Shown: positions 27,678 to 36,604 of the stretch, piece after piece
Numbering within the stretch: the first letter of the stretch is position 1
How the letters are laid out: each line of letters opens with the position of its first letter
Origin: Microbacterium sp. CFH 31415
GTDB lineage: Bacteria > Actinomycetota > Actinomycetes > Actinomycetales > Microbacteriaceae
Direction of reading: 5' to 3'
DNA: 64,000 nt
Assembly (NCBI RefSeq): GCF_022538185.1
Contig: NZ_JAKYXC010000006.1
Span: forward strand, 186,001-250,000
Translations under genes and position numbers: made by a program
Notes under the pieces: model-generated
Databases searched by the model: none
What the model was told of the DNA's origin: nothing
Seen by the model: the letters and a program-made list of their open reading frames with translations, nothing else

Positions 27678-29351
27678 TCAGCCGGCGAGCAGCTGCGCCC
27701 GCAGCGGCGCGAGACCCATCGGGCCGAGCGCCAGGGCCTCGCGGTGGAAGTCGGCGAGACGGGCATCCACTCCCCGGCTCTCACGCCACGCGGCACGGGC
27801 CTCCATCCACAGCTTCGCGCCGACCTTGAAGGCGAGCGCCTGGCCCGGGATGCCGAGGTAGCGGTCGACCTCGAAGCGGGCGAGGTCGGGCTCGACCATC
27901 GCGAAGTCCTCGAGGAACTTCCTCGCCAGCTCGGGCGTCCACTCCGTCTCAGTGGTGAGCGGGTTCGCCGGCAGCGGCCACTTCGTGTGCAGTCCGATGT
28001 CGGTCACGATCCGCACCGAGCGCCAGATCTGACCGAGCACCATACCCAGCCGCTCGGCAGGGTCGCGGATCAGGCCGAGCTCGTCCGACAGCGCCTCGGC
28101 GTAGTGCGCCCAGCCCTCCGCGTACCCGTGAACCTCGCACAGGTACCTCTGCCACGGGTGCAGGTCGGCGTTCGCGCGGTTGACGGTGTGCTCCAGGTGG
28201 TGGCCCGGCAGCCCCTCGTGGTGAACGCTCGTCACTTCCTGCCAGGTCGCAGCCATCGGCACGCCACTGGGGATCGTCCACACGATGCGGCTCGGCACCG
28301 ACCCGTCGGGCGGGGCGGGCGTGTAGTAGACGACGCCGGCGGATGCCTGAGACACGACGCATTCCACATCGTCGATCGTCGGCGGCAGGACGAATGCCTC
28401 GGCGCCCAGCACTTCGGCGCTCTCCGCCACGCGCCGACGCAGCCACGCGACGATCGACTCGATCCCCTCGAGCCGGTAGCGGGGGTCGGCGTCGAGCAAG
28501 CGCGCCGCGGACCGCACGGGGTCGTCGCCCGTTCCGCCCAGCTGCTCCGCCAGCTCGCGCGAAAGTGCCACCAGACGTTCGAGCTCGCTCCAGCCGAATG
28601 CGTAGACCTCCTCCAGATCGACGGGGGTGCCGAGCATGCTGGCGACCATGGTCGGGTACACCTCGACGCCCATCGCGTCTTCGGCCGGGGCATCCGGTGT
28701 CAGGTCGTCGCGAAGGAAGCGCACCAGCTCACGGAGCGCCTCGGCCATCGCGGCGGCGGCGGCGTCGGCGCGGGCGGTGAGCTCGGGAGAGAGTCCCGGC
28801 ACGCGATCGAGGGTGGCGAAGTAGTTCGCGTCGGCCCAGCCCTCGGCCTGGTCGGCCAGCAGCCCGATCTGGCGCACCGATGCGATTCCCTCACCCGTGA
28901 ACCGACCCTCGCGGCCGAGTTCGCGCGCACGCACGAGGGAGCGGATGTACTCGCGCACCGCTGCCGGGGCAGCTTCAGTGCGCTCCAGTACGGCGATCCC
29001 GCCGGCGTCGTCCGAGATCGTCAGTCCCTCGACGCCCTCGAGGATGAGGTGCATGGGGCTCGCGAGTCCGGCGACCATCCGCATCGTGAACCCGGTGTCG
29101 AACATCGCTCGGTCGCCCGACAGTCGCTCGACCAGTGCCGCGCGCAGCACCGCGTCGGGTGCGTCGTCCGGTAGCGCCGCGAGCCGATCGAGCACCTCGC
29201 CCTGGAGCGCGTATCGCTCCTCGAGCCACTCGGGTGAGAGGTCGGCCAGCGCCCGCTCGGGCCGCTCGATCCCCAGGGCGAGGGCCGCCGCAGGTTCGCG
29301 GGCGGCCAGTGCGGCGGTGTACTCGTCGGCGATCTGGCGGACGGTGGTCAT
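27678..29351 (-). CDS. DUF885 family protein, predicted metallopeptidase
   Basis: This 557-residue protein is of the larger, better-populated DUF885 branch. The zinc-type signature HHEGLPGHHLE lies near residue 375, and YAEGWAHYAEALSDELG follows about 60 residues later, matching the family's conserved helices. No signal peptide. The ATG at 29351 follows GGAGAACGA and overlaps the stop of the upstream aldolase gene, so both are made from one message. Members are annotated as predicted carboxypeptidase-like zinc enzymes; activity is inferred. It is not a close copy of the DUF885 protein at 12659. Confidence 0.87.
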   Translation of the reverse strand: MTTVRQIADEYTAALAAREPAAALALGIERPERALADLSPEWLEERYALQGEVLDRLAALPDDAPDAVLRAALVERLSGDRAMFDTGFTMRMVAGLASPMHLILEGVEGLTISDDAGGIAVLERTEAAPAAVREYIRSLVRARELGREGRFTGEGIASVRQIGLLADQAEGWADANYFATLDRVPGLSPELTARADAAAAAMAEALRELVRFLRDDLTPDAPAEDAMGVEVYPTMVASMLGTPVDLEEVYAFGWSELERLVALSRELAEQLGGTGDDPVRSAARLLDADPRYRLEGIESIVAWLRRRVAESAEVLGAEAFVLPPTIDDVECVVSQASAGVVYYTPAPPDGSVPSRIVWTIPSGVPMAATWQEVTSVHHEGLPGHHLEHTVNRANADLHPWQRYLCEVHGYAEGWAHYAEALSDELGLIRDPAERLGMVLGQIWRSVRIVTDIGLHTKWPLPANPLTTETEWTPELARKFLEDFAMVEPDLARFEVDRYLGIPGQALAFKVGAKLWMEARAAWRESRGVDARLADFHREALALGPMGLAPLRAQLLAG

Positions 29352-30109
29352 TCGTTCTCCTTCGGGGGGACGGGGATGCTGCGTGCGGCGTCGACGAGGT
29401 CCCTGCCGGCGGCCGTGATGAGCTGGGTGTCGACGGCGACGGCGACGGTGGTGAAGCCTCGGGCGATGAGGGCGGCGGCGGTCTCGAGGCTTCCCGCGAA
29501 CGCACCGGCGCGGGTTCCTGCCCGTCGGCAGGCGGCGACGACGGCGTCGAGCGGGTTGCCGTCGGACCGGTCGCCCAGCAGCCCCGGCACGTCCATGCCG
29601 AGCGCGATCGCGAGATCGAAGGGCCCGACGAACACCATGTCCACGCCGGGTGCCGACGCGATGCCGTCGAGGTTCGCGATCGCGCGCGAGGTCTCGACCA
29701 TCACCGCGCACGACACTCGCGCGTTCGCTTCGGCCGGCGGGGTGGTCGGCTCGCCCCGGTAGGCGGCCAGCGGCCCCCACGAGCGCTCGCCGAGCGGGGG
29801 ATAGCGGGTGGCGGATGCTGCGGCCTCGGCCTCGGTGGCATCCTGCACCATCGGCACGATCACGCCCGCCGCGCCCGCATCGAGGGCGCGTCCGATGCCG
29901 GCGGCCGATCCGTCGGGCACCCGCACGTGCACGGGCACTGCTGAGACGGCCGGGACGGTGGCGATGAGCGCGGCGTCGTCGAAGAGGCCGTGCTGGGCAT
30001 CGAGCACCAGCAGGTCTGCTCCGATGCGTGACATGAGGGATGCCGCGGCCGGCGTCCCGAGCATCGACCACGCGGCGATCTGAACGCTCGAGCTGGCATG
30101 AGTCTTCAC
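29348..30109 (-). CDS. HpcH/HpaI-family aldolase (2-oxo-acid aldolase)
   Basis: This 253-residue class II (metal-dependent) aldolase is related to 4-hydroxy-2-oxovalerate/2-keto-3-deoxy sugar-acid aldolases. DLLVLDAQHGLFDD corresponds to the conserved DxEHG-type loop, with Q in place of the usual E. AGAAGVIVPMVQDATEAEA and SCAVMVETSRAIANLDGIA supply the metal-binding Glu region, and GVDMVFVGPFDLAIALG the conserved Asp. It would split a 2-oxo-4-hydroxy acid into pyruvate and an aldehyde. The GTG start at 30109 may be at the very 5' end of the message (see promoter at 30116). Confidence 0.85.
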   Translation of the reverse strand: MKTHASSSVQIAAWSMLGTPAAASLMSRIGADLLVLDAQHGLFDDAALIATVPAVSAVPVHVRVPDGSAAGIGRALDAGAAGVIVPMVQDATEAEAAASATRYPPLGERSWGPLAAYRGEPTTPPAEANARVSCAVMVETSRAIANLDGIASAPGVDMVFVGPFDLAIALGMDVPGLLGDRSDGNPLDAVVAACRRAGTRAGAFAGSLETAAALIARGFTTVAVAVDTQLITAAGRDLVDAARSIPVPPKENE

Positions 30110-30115
30110 ATATGG

Positions 30116-30144
30116 ATACTACTGCTCTGCGCCTGGCTGGCTAA
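30116..30144 (-). promoter_or_regulatory. Candidate leaderless promoter of the aldolase gene
   Basis: On the minus strand, TAGTAT (30116-30121) lies 6 nt before the GTG start codon at 30109, and TTAGCC (30139-30144) is a weak -35 box 17 nt upstream of it. Transcription starting about 7 nt after the -10 would begin at or next to the GTG, giving a leaderless mRNA, common in actinobacteria. No Shine-Dalgarno sequence fits between them. Confidence 0.45.
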
Positions 30145-30330
30145 CGAAAAGCTAGAAGAGCGATTCGCCTTACATGCGAGTCGACGCCCACGGATGCCGT
30201 CGCAAGCGATGCCGACGCGGATCGGCGCTCGGCATCCGACGGAAGTTCGCATGGTCCACCGTCGCGCGCACCGTTGACCGGACTTCCTGCGAAGTTCGTC
30301 CGGAACTGCGAAGTGCGTCGTGCGCCGGCC
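30145..30330. other. Intergenic stretch without recognised gene
   Basis: Together with the promoter above, this forms a 221-nt gap between the dehydrogenase and aldolase genes, both on the minus strand. Short open frames cross it on the plus strand but overlap the dehydrogenase antisense and have no ribosome-binding site. The part nearest the dehydrogenase stop may contain its terminator, but no strong hairpin with a T-run was found. Confidence 0.4.
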
Positions 30331-31347
30331 CTACAGCGGGGAGGTGGATGCCGCGGCCGGCGCCTGGCTCAGAGGGTTCTCGAACTGCCGCAGCAGCGAG
30401 GCGAGCTTGATCATGGCGCGGTCGCGCTCGCGGACGTTCTCCTCCCAGGTCTCGTGCGGCAGGCGCTGCTCGATCTCGCTCGCGACGAGCTCGATCGTCT
30501 CGGGCGTCCACGGGTCGTCGGTGCCGCGCATGACCCCGATCCGGGCGTAGATGGGACCGATCACCTCGGCGTGCCGGCGGATGCCGCCGCGGGTGTTCAG
30601 CTCGCTCGTGGTGAAGGGGCCGATGACCGACCAGCGCAGGCCGAGCCCGTCCCGGACGAGCGTGTCGAGGTCGGACGCGGAGAGCACGCCATCGCGCACC
30701 AGGCAGTACGCCTCGCGCAGCACGGCCCCCTGGAGCCGGTTGAACGCGAAGCCCTCGATTTCTCGGTTGAGCACGACCGGTGTCATGTCGACCTGGGTGA
30801 GCAGTTCGCGAGCGCTCTCGATCGCCTCGGCCGACGTGAACGGGGCGGGGACGATCTCGGCGACGCGAAGGAAGTAGGGCGGGTTCGCGGGGTGCACCAC
30901 GAGGCACCGGTCGCGGCCCGGAACCTCCGCCGCGAAGAGCGAGGCCATGATCGTCGACGTCGAGCTCGCGAGCACGACCCCCGGCGGGGTGATGCGGTCG
31001 AGTTCGGCGAACAGCTCCCGTTTGACGTCGATGTCTTCGATCACGCACTCCTGCACGAAGTCCGCCCCGGCGACCGCGGCGGCGAGGCTGTCGTGCATGC
31101 TCACGCGCGGAAGGACGTCGGCGACCGGCTCGGCGAGGAGATCGGCCTCGAACAGGGCCGTCAGGATCGAGTCGACCTCACCCAACGCGCCCCGGCGGAC
31201 TGCGTCGTCGGTCTCGAAGAGGCGGACGGACACCCCGGCAGAGGCGAAGACCACCGCCCAGGCGATCCCGATGCTGCCCGCACCGACGACCGCGACAGTC
31301 CTGGGGGAGTGCGCGGCGCCCGATCCGAGCGGGGGAGGAGAAATCAT
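30331..31347 (-). CDS. Lambda-crystallin/L-gulonate-3-dehydrogenase-type 3-hydroxyacid dehydrogenase
   Basis: This 338-residue protein is of the 3-hydroxyacyl-CoA dehydrogenase superfamily. The NAD-binding motif GAGSIGIAWAVVFASAG is near residues 22-38, DFVQECVIEDIDVKRELF is typical of the lambda-crystallin branch, and HPANPPYFLRVAEIVP matches that branch's HPVNPP motif with the catalytic His. GFAFNRLQGAVLREAY and LDTLVRDGLGLRWSVIGPF form the C-terminal domain. Members oxidise free hydroxyacids such as L-gulonate or L-carnitine rather than CoA esters. With the neighbouring aldolase and short-chain dehydrogenases it suggests catabolism of a hydroxy- or sugar-acid; the exact substrate is unknown. 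Confidence 0.85.
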   Translation of the reverse strand: MISPPPLGSGAAHSPRTVAVVGAGSIGIAWAVVFASAGVSVRLFETDDAVRRGALGEVDSILTALFEADLLAEPVADVLPRVSMHDSLAAAVAGADFVQECVIEDIDVKRELFAELDRITPPGVVLASSTSTIMASLFAAEVPGRDRCLVVHPANPPYFLRVAEIVPAPFTSAEAIESARELLTQVDMTPVVLNREIEGFAFNRLQGAVLREAYCLVRDGVLSASDLDTLVRDGLGLRWSVIGPFTTSELNTRGGIRRHAEVIGPIYARIGVMRGTDDPWTPETIELVASEIEQRLPHETWEENVRERDRAMIKLASLLRQFENPLSQAPAAASTSPL

Positions 31348-31395
31348 GTGGAGCGTCCGATCCGATGTGTCTTGCTGATCAGGTGAGCCGGTGGG

Positions 31396-32154
31396 TCACC
31401 TGATGTACGAGGCCCCGTTGAGGTCGAGCGTTGACCCGGTGAGGCTCGGGCATCTGTCTGTTGCGAGGAAGGCGGCAAGCTCGGCGATCTCCGACACGGC
31501 GACGTGGCGGCCCATCACGAGTCCCTCCGCCACGGCGCGGACCTCATCGGGGTCGAGGTCTGCCGTGCCCATGCCGCCGTCGACGACGCCGGGCGCGATC
31601 GTGTACACGCGGACTCCCGTGCGCGCGTATGCGCGGGCGAGGGTCTGAGCGAAGTTGCGCAGTGCGGCCTTCGACGCCGCGTACGCGCCGACGTCGGGGA
31701 TGCGGCTGCCCTGCTCGGCTGCCCAGCTCGAGATCGCGATGATCGACCCCGACCCGCGCTCGGCGAAGGTCTTCGCGGCTTCGCGCATGAGGGTGGATGC
31801 CGCGATCACGTTCACCTGCAGCGACTCGAGCCATCCGGCATCCCATGCCTCGTCGTCGCCCGACAGCGGCGTCGTGGCCATTGCCGCCGCATTGACCACG
31901 ACAGTGTCGACGGGACCGCTCTCGCACGCGGAGCGCCAGAGTTCACGCGCGCTCTCACCGCCGCCGAATCCGGCCTGGATGAGAGTGCGGCGGGCAGCCG
32001 GCAGGCTCGCGAGAGCCTGCTCAGCGGCATCCTGACGGCTGCGGTAGGTGCCGATCACCTTCGCGCCCTCGCGCGCGAAGGTGCGGGCCAGCTCGCCGCC
32101 GATCGCCCCCGAGACCCCGGTGATGAGTGCCGTTCGATCTTCGAGTGTCGCCAT
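31396..32154 (-). CDS. Short-chain dehydrogenase/reductase
   Basis: This 252-residue Rossmann-fold oxidoreductase has ITGVSGAIGGELARTFAREG (cofactor loop), VVNAAAMATTPL (structural NNAG-like motif), and the catalytic Ser with YAASK around residue 158. AYRSRQ-type basic residues after the second strand (GTYRSRQ) suggest NADPH. Start ATG at 32154 has AGAGG about 7 nt upstream. It lies 11 nt downstream of another short-chain dehydrogenase. The C-terminal LTGSTLDLNGASYIR is the family's usual tail. Probably an alcohol or hydroxyacid dehydrogenase of the same pathway. Confidence 0.9.
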   Translation of the reverse strand: MATLEDRTALITGVSGAIGGELARTFAREGAKVIGTYRSRQDAAEQALASLPAARRTLIQAGFGGGESARELWRSACESGPVDTVVVNAAAMATTPLSGDDEAWDAGWLESLQVNVIAASTLMREAAKTFAERGSGSIIAISSWAAEQGSRIPDVGAYAASKAALRNFAQTLARAYARTGVRVYTIAPGVVDGGMGTADLDPDEVRAVAEGLVMGRHVAVSEIAELAAFLATDRCPSLTGSTLDLNGASYIR

Positions 32155-32165
32155 GTCGATGCCTC

Positions 32166-32963
32166 TCAGAGGATTCCGCCGTCGACGGGCAGCAGCTGTC
32201 CGGAGATGGCGGCAGACAGGGGAGAGGAGAGGAAGAGCACGGCGTCGGCGATGTCCTGTTCGGTGGCGAGGCGGCCCAGCGCGGTCAGTCCGGCTGAGCG
32301 TGCGAGGGACGCGTCGCGGTCGAGACCTGTTGAAGAGGCACGGCTGTCGATGCGGGAGAGGAGGGCTTCGGTGGCGACGGGGCCGGGGGCGACGGCGTTC
32401 ACGCGGATGCCTCGGCCGCCGAGGGCGAGGGCGGTGCTGCGAACGACACCGAGCACGGCGTGCTTGCTCGCGACGTACGACACGATGTTCGGGTCGCCCT
32501 TCCACGAGTTCAGCGACCCGATCGCGACGATCGTGGACCCGGCGGGCAGGATCGCGGCGACGCTCTTGACGGTGACGACCGTGCCGCGGACGTTGACGGC
32601 CATCGTGCGATCGAAGTCGGCGAGGTCGAGCTCTTCCGGCGACTGCCAGGAGGGCACGATGCCGGCGGCGGCCACGACGCCGTCGAACGGGCCATGCTCG
32701 GAGGCGTACGCCTCGGTCACTTCGCGCATCGCGCCTTCGTCCGTCACGTCGGCAGCGGCGAACGGCCAGGGAAGCTCAGCGCCTTCTGGGACCCGCAGGT
32801 CGACGATCAGGCCGGTCGCGCCGTGGGCGGCGAGGGTGCGGACGATCGCGGCGCCGAGGCCGCGCGCGCCACCGGTCACCAGGAAGCGGCGACCCTGCAG
32901 CATCCCGGATGCCGCCGCCGTGGCGATGTGCGCCTCAGCGGCGCGCGGACCGTCCTGTGCCAA
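32166..32963 (-). CDS. Short-chain dehydrogenase/reductase
   Basis: This is a second Rossmann-fold oxidoreductase, 265 residues from TTG at 32963. VTGGARGLGAAIVRTLAAHG is the cofactor loop; LIVDLRVPEGAE with Asp after the second strand suggests NAD+. The active site is Ser in AIGSLNSWKG with YVASK. TTG is chosen because AGGAAGG lies about 9 nt upstream; ATG at 32903 (245 residues) is the alternative and gives the family's usual short N-terminus. The frame is open further upstream but would cross the operator region. First gene of the minus-strand unit, divergent from the VOC gene. Confidence 0.88.
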   Translation of the reverse strand: MAQDGPRAAEAHIATAAASGMLQGRRFLVTGGARGLGAAIVRTLAAHGATGLIVDLRVPEGAELPWPFAAADVTDEGAMREVTEAYASEHGPFDGVVAAAGIVPSWQSPEELDLADFDRTMAVNVRGTVVTVKSVAAILPAGSTIVAIGSLNSWKGDPNIVSYVASKHAVLGVVRSTALALGGRGIRVNAVAPGPVATEALLSRIDSRASSTGLDRDASLARSAGLTALGRLATEQDIADAVLFLSSPLSAAISGQLLPVDGGIL

Positions 32964-33017
32964 GGTCGTGACCCTTCCTGTCGGATTGAACGCCAATGTA
33001 CGGTATGCGCACGGATC

Positions 33018-33051
33018 TCCGCAATCCGAACGAAGTTGTTCGTATTGCGGA
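33018..33051. promoter_or_regulatory. Near-perfect 14-bp inverted repeat in divergent promoter region (candidate operator)
   Basis: TCCGCAATCCGAAC (33018-33031) and GTTCGTATTGCGGA (33038-33051) form an inverted repeat with one mismatch and a 6-nt spacer, in the 178-nt space between a minus-strand dehydrogenase (start 32963) and a plus-strand VOC gene (start 33142). Each arm contains TTGCGG oriented outward, which could serve as -35 boxes of both promoters (for the minus strand TACATT lies 18 nt downstream). A matching motif occurs at 46111-46125. A dimeric repressor, perhaps the IclR protein at 43708, is the likely ligand. Confidence 0.65.
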
Positions 33052-33141
33052 CAAGTGTGCGTTGTGCAAACATCGCTACAACACCCGACCGTTCGCGATT
33101 GTTCCGCGGTGCGCGAGGGAGCCGATGGGAAGGACCCGGAC

Positions 33142-34100
33142 TTGAACACAGCAGACTTCCGATTCGGGACCCTTTTGGGTCTCGACCACATCGGCGTCGG
33201 CGTGTCCGACATGGATGCATCGCTCCGCTTCTATGGCGGGCTCGGGTTCGTCGACGTCGCCTTCGACTACACCGGGCCTCTCCCCGGCATCGACGCCGTC
33301 ACCGGACACGACGCCACCGAGGCTCGCGTGGTCTACCTGCGCAGCTCGCAGCCGACGGTGCTGGGCCGCTCGGGAATCAAGCTCGTGCAGATCATCAACC
33401 GGCCGCAGCCGCCGTTGCCCGACGGCTTCGCGTACGGCGAGCCCGGCATCTGCGAGGTCTGCATCCACGTGCAGTCATACGAGGATTTCCACGAGTCGCT
33501 GGTCGCCGCCGGGCACAAGGTGCTCATGGACCCCAACGACCAGATCCTCGAGCCGTACGACACCCACTGCGGTCTCTCTTACGTAGAAGACCCCGACGGG
33601 GCCAAGATCGAGTTCATCGAGTGGCGGTCGCTCGAATCGGGATGGCCCTACCCCGACGGTCCGCAGGGAGTGAACCACGTCGCCTTCGGCGTGGGCAGCT
33701 CCGACCGCACCGAGGCGTTCTACCGCAAGCTCGGCTTCACGGCGAAGCTCTTCGACATGGCCGGCATCAACGAGCCGATGAACCAGTGGTTCCTCGACGT
33801 CGGCCGCCAGCCCCCCAGCCAGCGGATGATGCTCCTGATGAGCCCGCACGGCGGATCGCTCGAGCCCGTCGAGCAGACCCCGGCCGGACCCGACATGCGC
33901 GGCGAGTGGGGCCATCTCGGCACGTTCGAGTTCTCCATCGGCGCTCGCAACCTCGACCTCGCGATCGCGTACCTCGCGTCGATCGGCGTCGACCTCGTCG
34001 GCGAGCCCGCCGAGATCCAGATGCCCGACGGCCAGAGCTGGCGCTACGCCTACTTCCGCGATCCCGACGGCCTGTACGTGAGCGTCTCGGAGGTTCGCGC

Positions 34101-34104
<4 letters not shown>
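33142..34104 (+). CDS. Double-domain VOC (glyoxalase/extradiol dioxygenase-like) protein
   Basis: This 320-residue protein is made of two vicinal-oxygen-chelate modules. Module one (about residues 14-155) starts LDHIGVGVSDMDASLRFYGG and ends CGLSYVEDPDGAKIEFIEW; module two (about 168-318) starts GVNHVAFGVGSSDRTEAFYR and ends WRYAYFRDPDGLYVSVSEV. His and Glu metal-ligand positions are kept in part. The fold covers dioxygenases, isomerases and glyoxalases, so the reaction cannot be named. TTG at 33142 is chosen because GGAAGGA lies 7 nt upstream. It is the first gene of an operon that continues into an amino-acid importer with a 4-nt overlap. Confidence 0.85.
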
Positions 34105-34900
<796 letters not shown>

Positions 34901-34901
<1 letters not shown>

Positions 34902-35677
34902 TGTCGATCTTCGATTACAACTGGGGGCTCGTCTGGGAGTACCGCGAGGCGCTGCTCGCGGGCCTGTGGACCGCCGCCGCGGTCGCCATCGTCGGCCTCG
35001 TGATCTCGCTCGTCTTCGGACTGCTCCTCGCCGTCCTGCGTTCGGCGCCCAAGCCGTTCAACTGGATCGCGGTCGCGTACATCAACATCTTCCGGGGCGT
35101 CCCGGCGCTCGTGAGCGTCATCTGGGTGTACTTCGGTCTGGCGCTGGTCCTCGGCATCCGGTTCACCGTCTTCCAGGCCGGTGTCATCGCGCTCTCGCTG
35201 CTCTACAGCGCGTTCTTCGCCGAGATCTTCCGCTCGGCCCTGCAGGCGGTCCCCTCAGGCCACACCGAGGCGGGACTCGCGCTCGGCATGCGGCCGCACC
35301 AGATCTTCTTCTCGGTCACCCTCCCGCAGGCGGTGAAGATCGCGCTTCCCAACATCGGCAGCATGTTCATCGGCATGGTCAAGGACACCTCGACCTTCAC
35401 CGTCATCGGCCTGCTCGAAGTCGTGCGCGTCACCCAGAACCTCGTCGCGACCACCTTCCAGCCGTTCGTGCTCTACACGGCCGCCGCGATCATCTACGTG
35501 CTCGCCGCGTTCGCGATCGACTTCGTCTTCCGGATGATCGAGAACGCGTACGTTCGCCCGCCGATGGGGATCGTCGGCCGGGGACTGCGTGCGCACCAGC
35601 GTCGCGAGATCGTCGCGCTCGCCGCCCGCGTGAAGGCGGTCACCCCCGCCACCGGCACCGTCTACACGCCCAAGTAG
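34901..35677 (+). CDS. Polar amino-acid ABC transporter permease (HisM/GlnP type)
   Basis: This 258-residue permease has the N-terminal segment LLAGLWTAAAVAIVGLVISL, YINIFRGVPALVSVIWVYFG (family motif FRGTP-like) and the EAA loop GHTEAGLALGMRPHQIFFSV, followed by LPQAVKIALPNIG. Only one permease gene is present, so the channel is probably a homodimer. A basic cytoplasmic C-terminal tail follows the last membrane segment. 63 nt separate it from the binding-protein gene. Confidence 0.93.
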
Positions 35678-35740
35678 GCGGTCACTCAAGCCCAGCACCA
35701 CATCCGCACCAAACCCGAATCACATCGATAGGAGAATCTC

Positions 35741-36601
35741 GTGAACGCACGATTCAGTATGAAAGGCCTCCGCCTGCCACTGGTCGCCGCCGCAGCGGCT
35801 GCAGCACTGGCGCTGACGGCTTGCGCCGGCGGAGGCGGCTCGGCCGCTCCCGAGGAGTCCGACGGCGGCAGCGCCGAAGACATCGGCCTCATGACGCCGG
35901 GCACCCTCGTCGTCGGCATGAACCTGCAGTACAAGCCGCAGATGTTCCTCGAGGGCGACACGCCCAGCGGCTACGACGTCGACCTCCTGAACGCGCTAGC
36001 CGAAGAACTCGGTGTCGAGCTCGACATCCAGAACCTCGACTTCAACGGGCTGATCCCGGGCCTCCAGGCCGCGCAGTTCGACATGGTGTCGGTCGGCCTC
36101 GGCGCCACCGACGAGCGCAAGGAAGTCATCGACTTCAGCCGCGGCTACGTGCCCTACGCCACCATCCTCGGTGTCGCTCCGGGCTCCGAGCTGGGCTCGA
36201 CGATCGAGGACTACAACAAGGAAGGCGTAGTCATCACGGCTCTCCAGGGCTCGACGGGCGAGCAGCTGGTGCGCGACACCTTCCCCAACGCGACGGTGGC
36301 AGGCTTCCCCGACCAGAACGCCGCGCTGCTCGAGGTCGCCACCGGCCGCGCCGACGCTGTCGTCGTCGAGGACTACATCCTCGCCGAGTTCGATCGCTCG
36401 AACCCCGACCAGTTGACCGCCCTTGACCTGGATGAGCCGCTGAGCCTCTACTACGGAGCGTGGGGCGTCCAGAAGGACAACTCCGCGCTCGTGGAGGCGC
36501 TCGACGCGTTCCTCTGCAAGGCGCAGAACGATGGGACGCTGGAGGAGTACTACACCAAGTGGATGGCTCCGACCATGCCCGAGATGCCCGGAGGCTGCTG
36601 A
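35741..36601 (+). CDS. Polar amino-acid ABC transporter substrate-binding lipoprotein
   Basis: This 286-residue family 3 solute receptor has a lipobox LTAC (C28) and Gly-rich linker. TLVVGMNLQYKPQMFLEGD is the strand where most relatives read PPF or PPM, and GYDVDLLNALAEELGVEL and ATDERKEVIDFSRGYVPYA are classical landmarks. AGGAGAA before the GTG at 35741 supports the start. It ends 3 nt before the FAD dehydrogenase gene, so uptake and oxidation are tightly linked. The ligand is likely an amino, imino or opine-type acid. Confidence 0.93.
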   Translation: MNARFSMKGLRLPLVAAAAAAALALTACAGGGGSAAPEESDGGSAEDIGLMTPGTLVVGMNLQYKPQMFLEGDTPSGYDVDLLNALAEELGVELDIQNLDFNGLIPGLQAAQFDMVSVGLGATDERKEVIDFSRGYVPYATILGVAPGSELGSTIEDYNKEGVVITALQGSTGEQLVRDTFPNATVAGFPDQNAALLEVATGRADAVVVEDYILAEFDRSNPDQLTALDLDEPLSLYYGAWGVQKDNSALVEALDAFLCKAQNDGTLEEYYTKWMAPTMPEMPGGC

Positions 36602-36604
36602 CCT

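Noticed and set aside
27624..29174. 516-codon plus-strand frame opposite the DUF885 gene
   Set aside because: Codon usage and composition are those of an antisense shadow; the minus-strand protein has clear family motifs.
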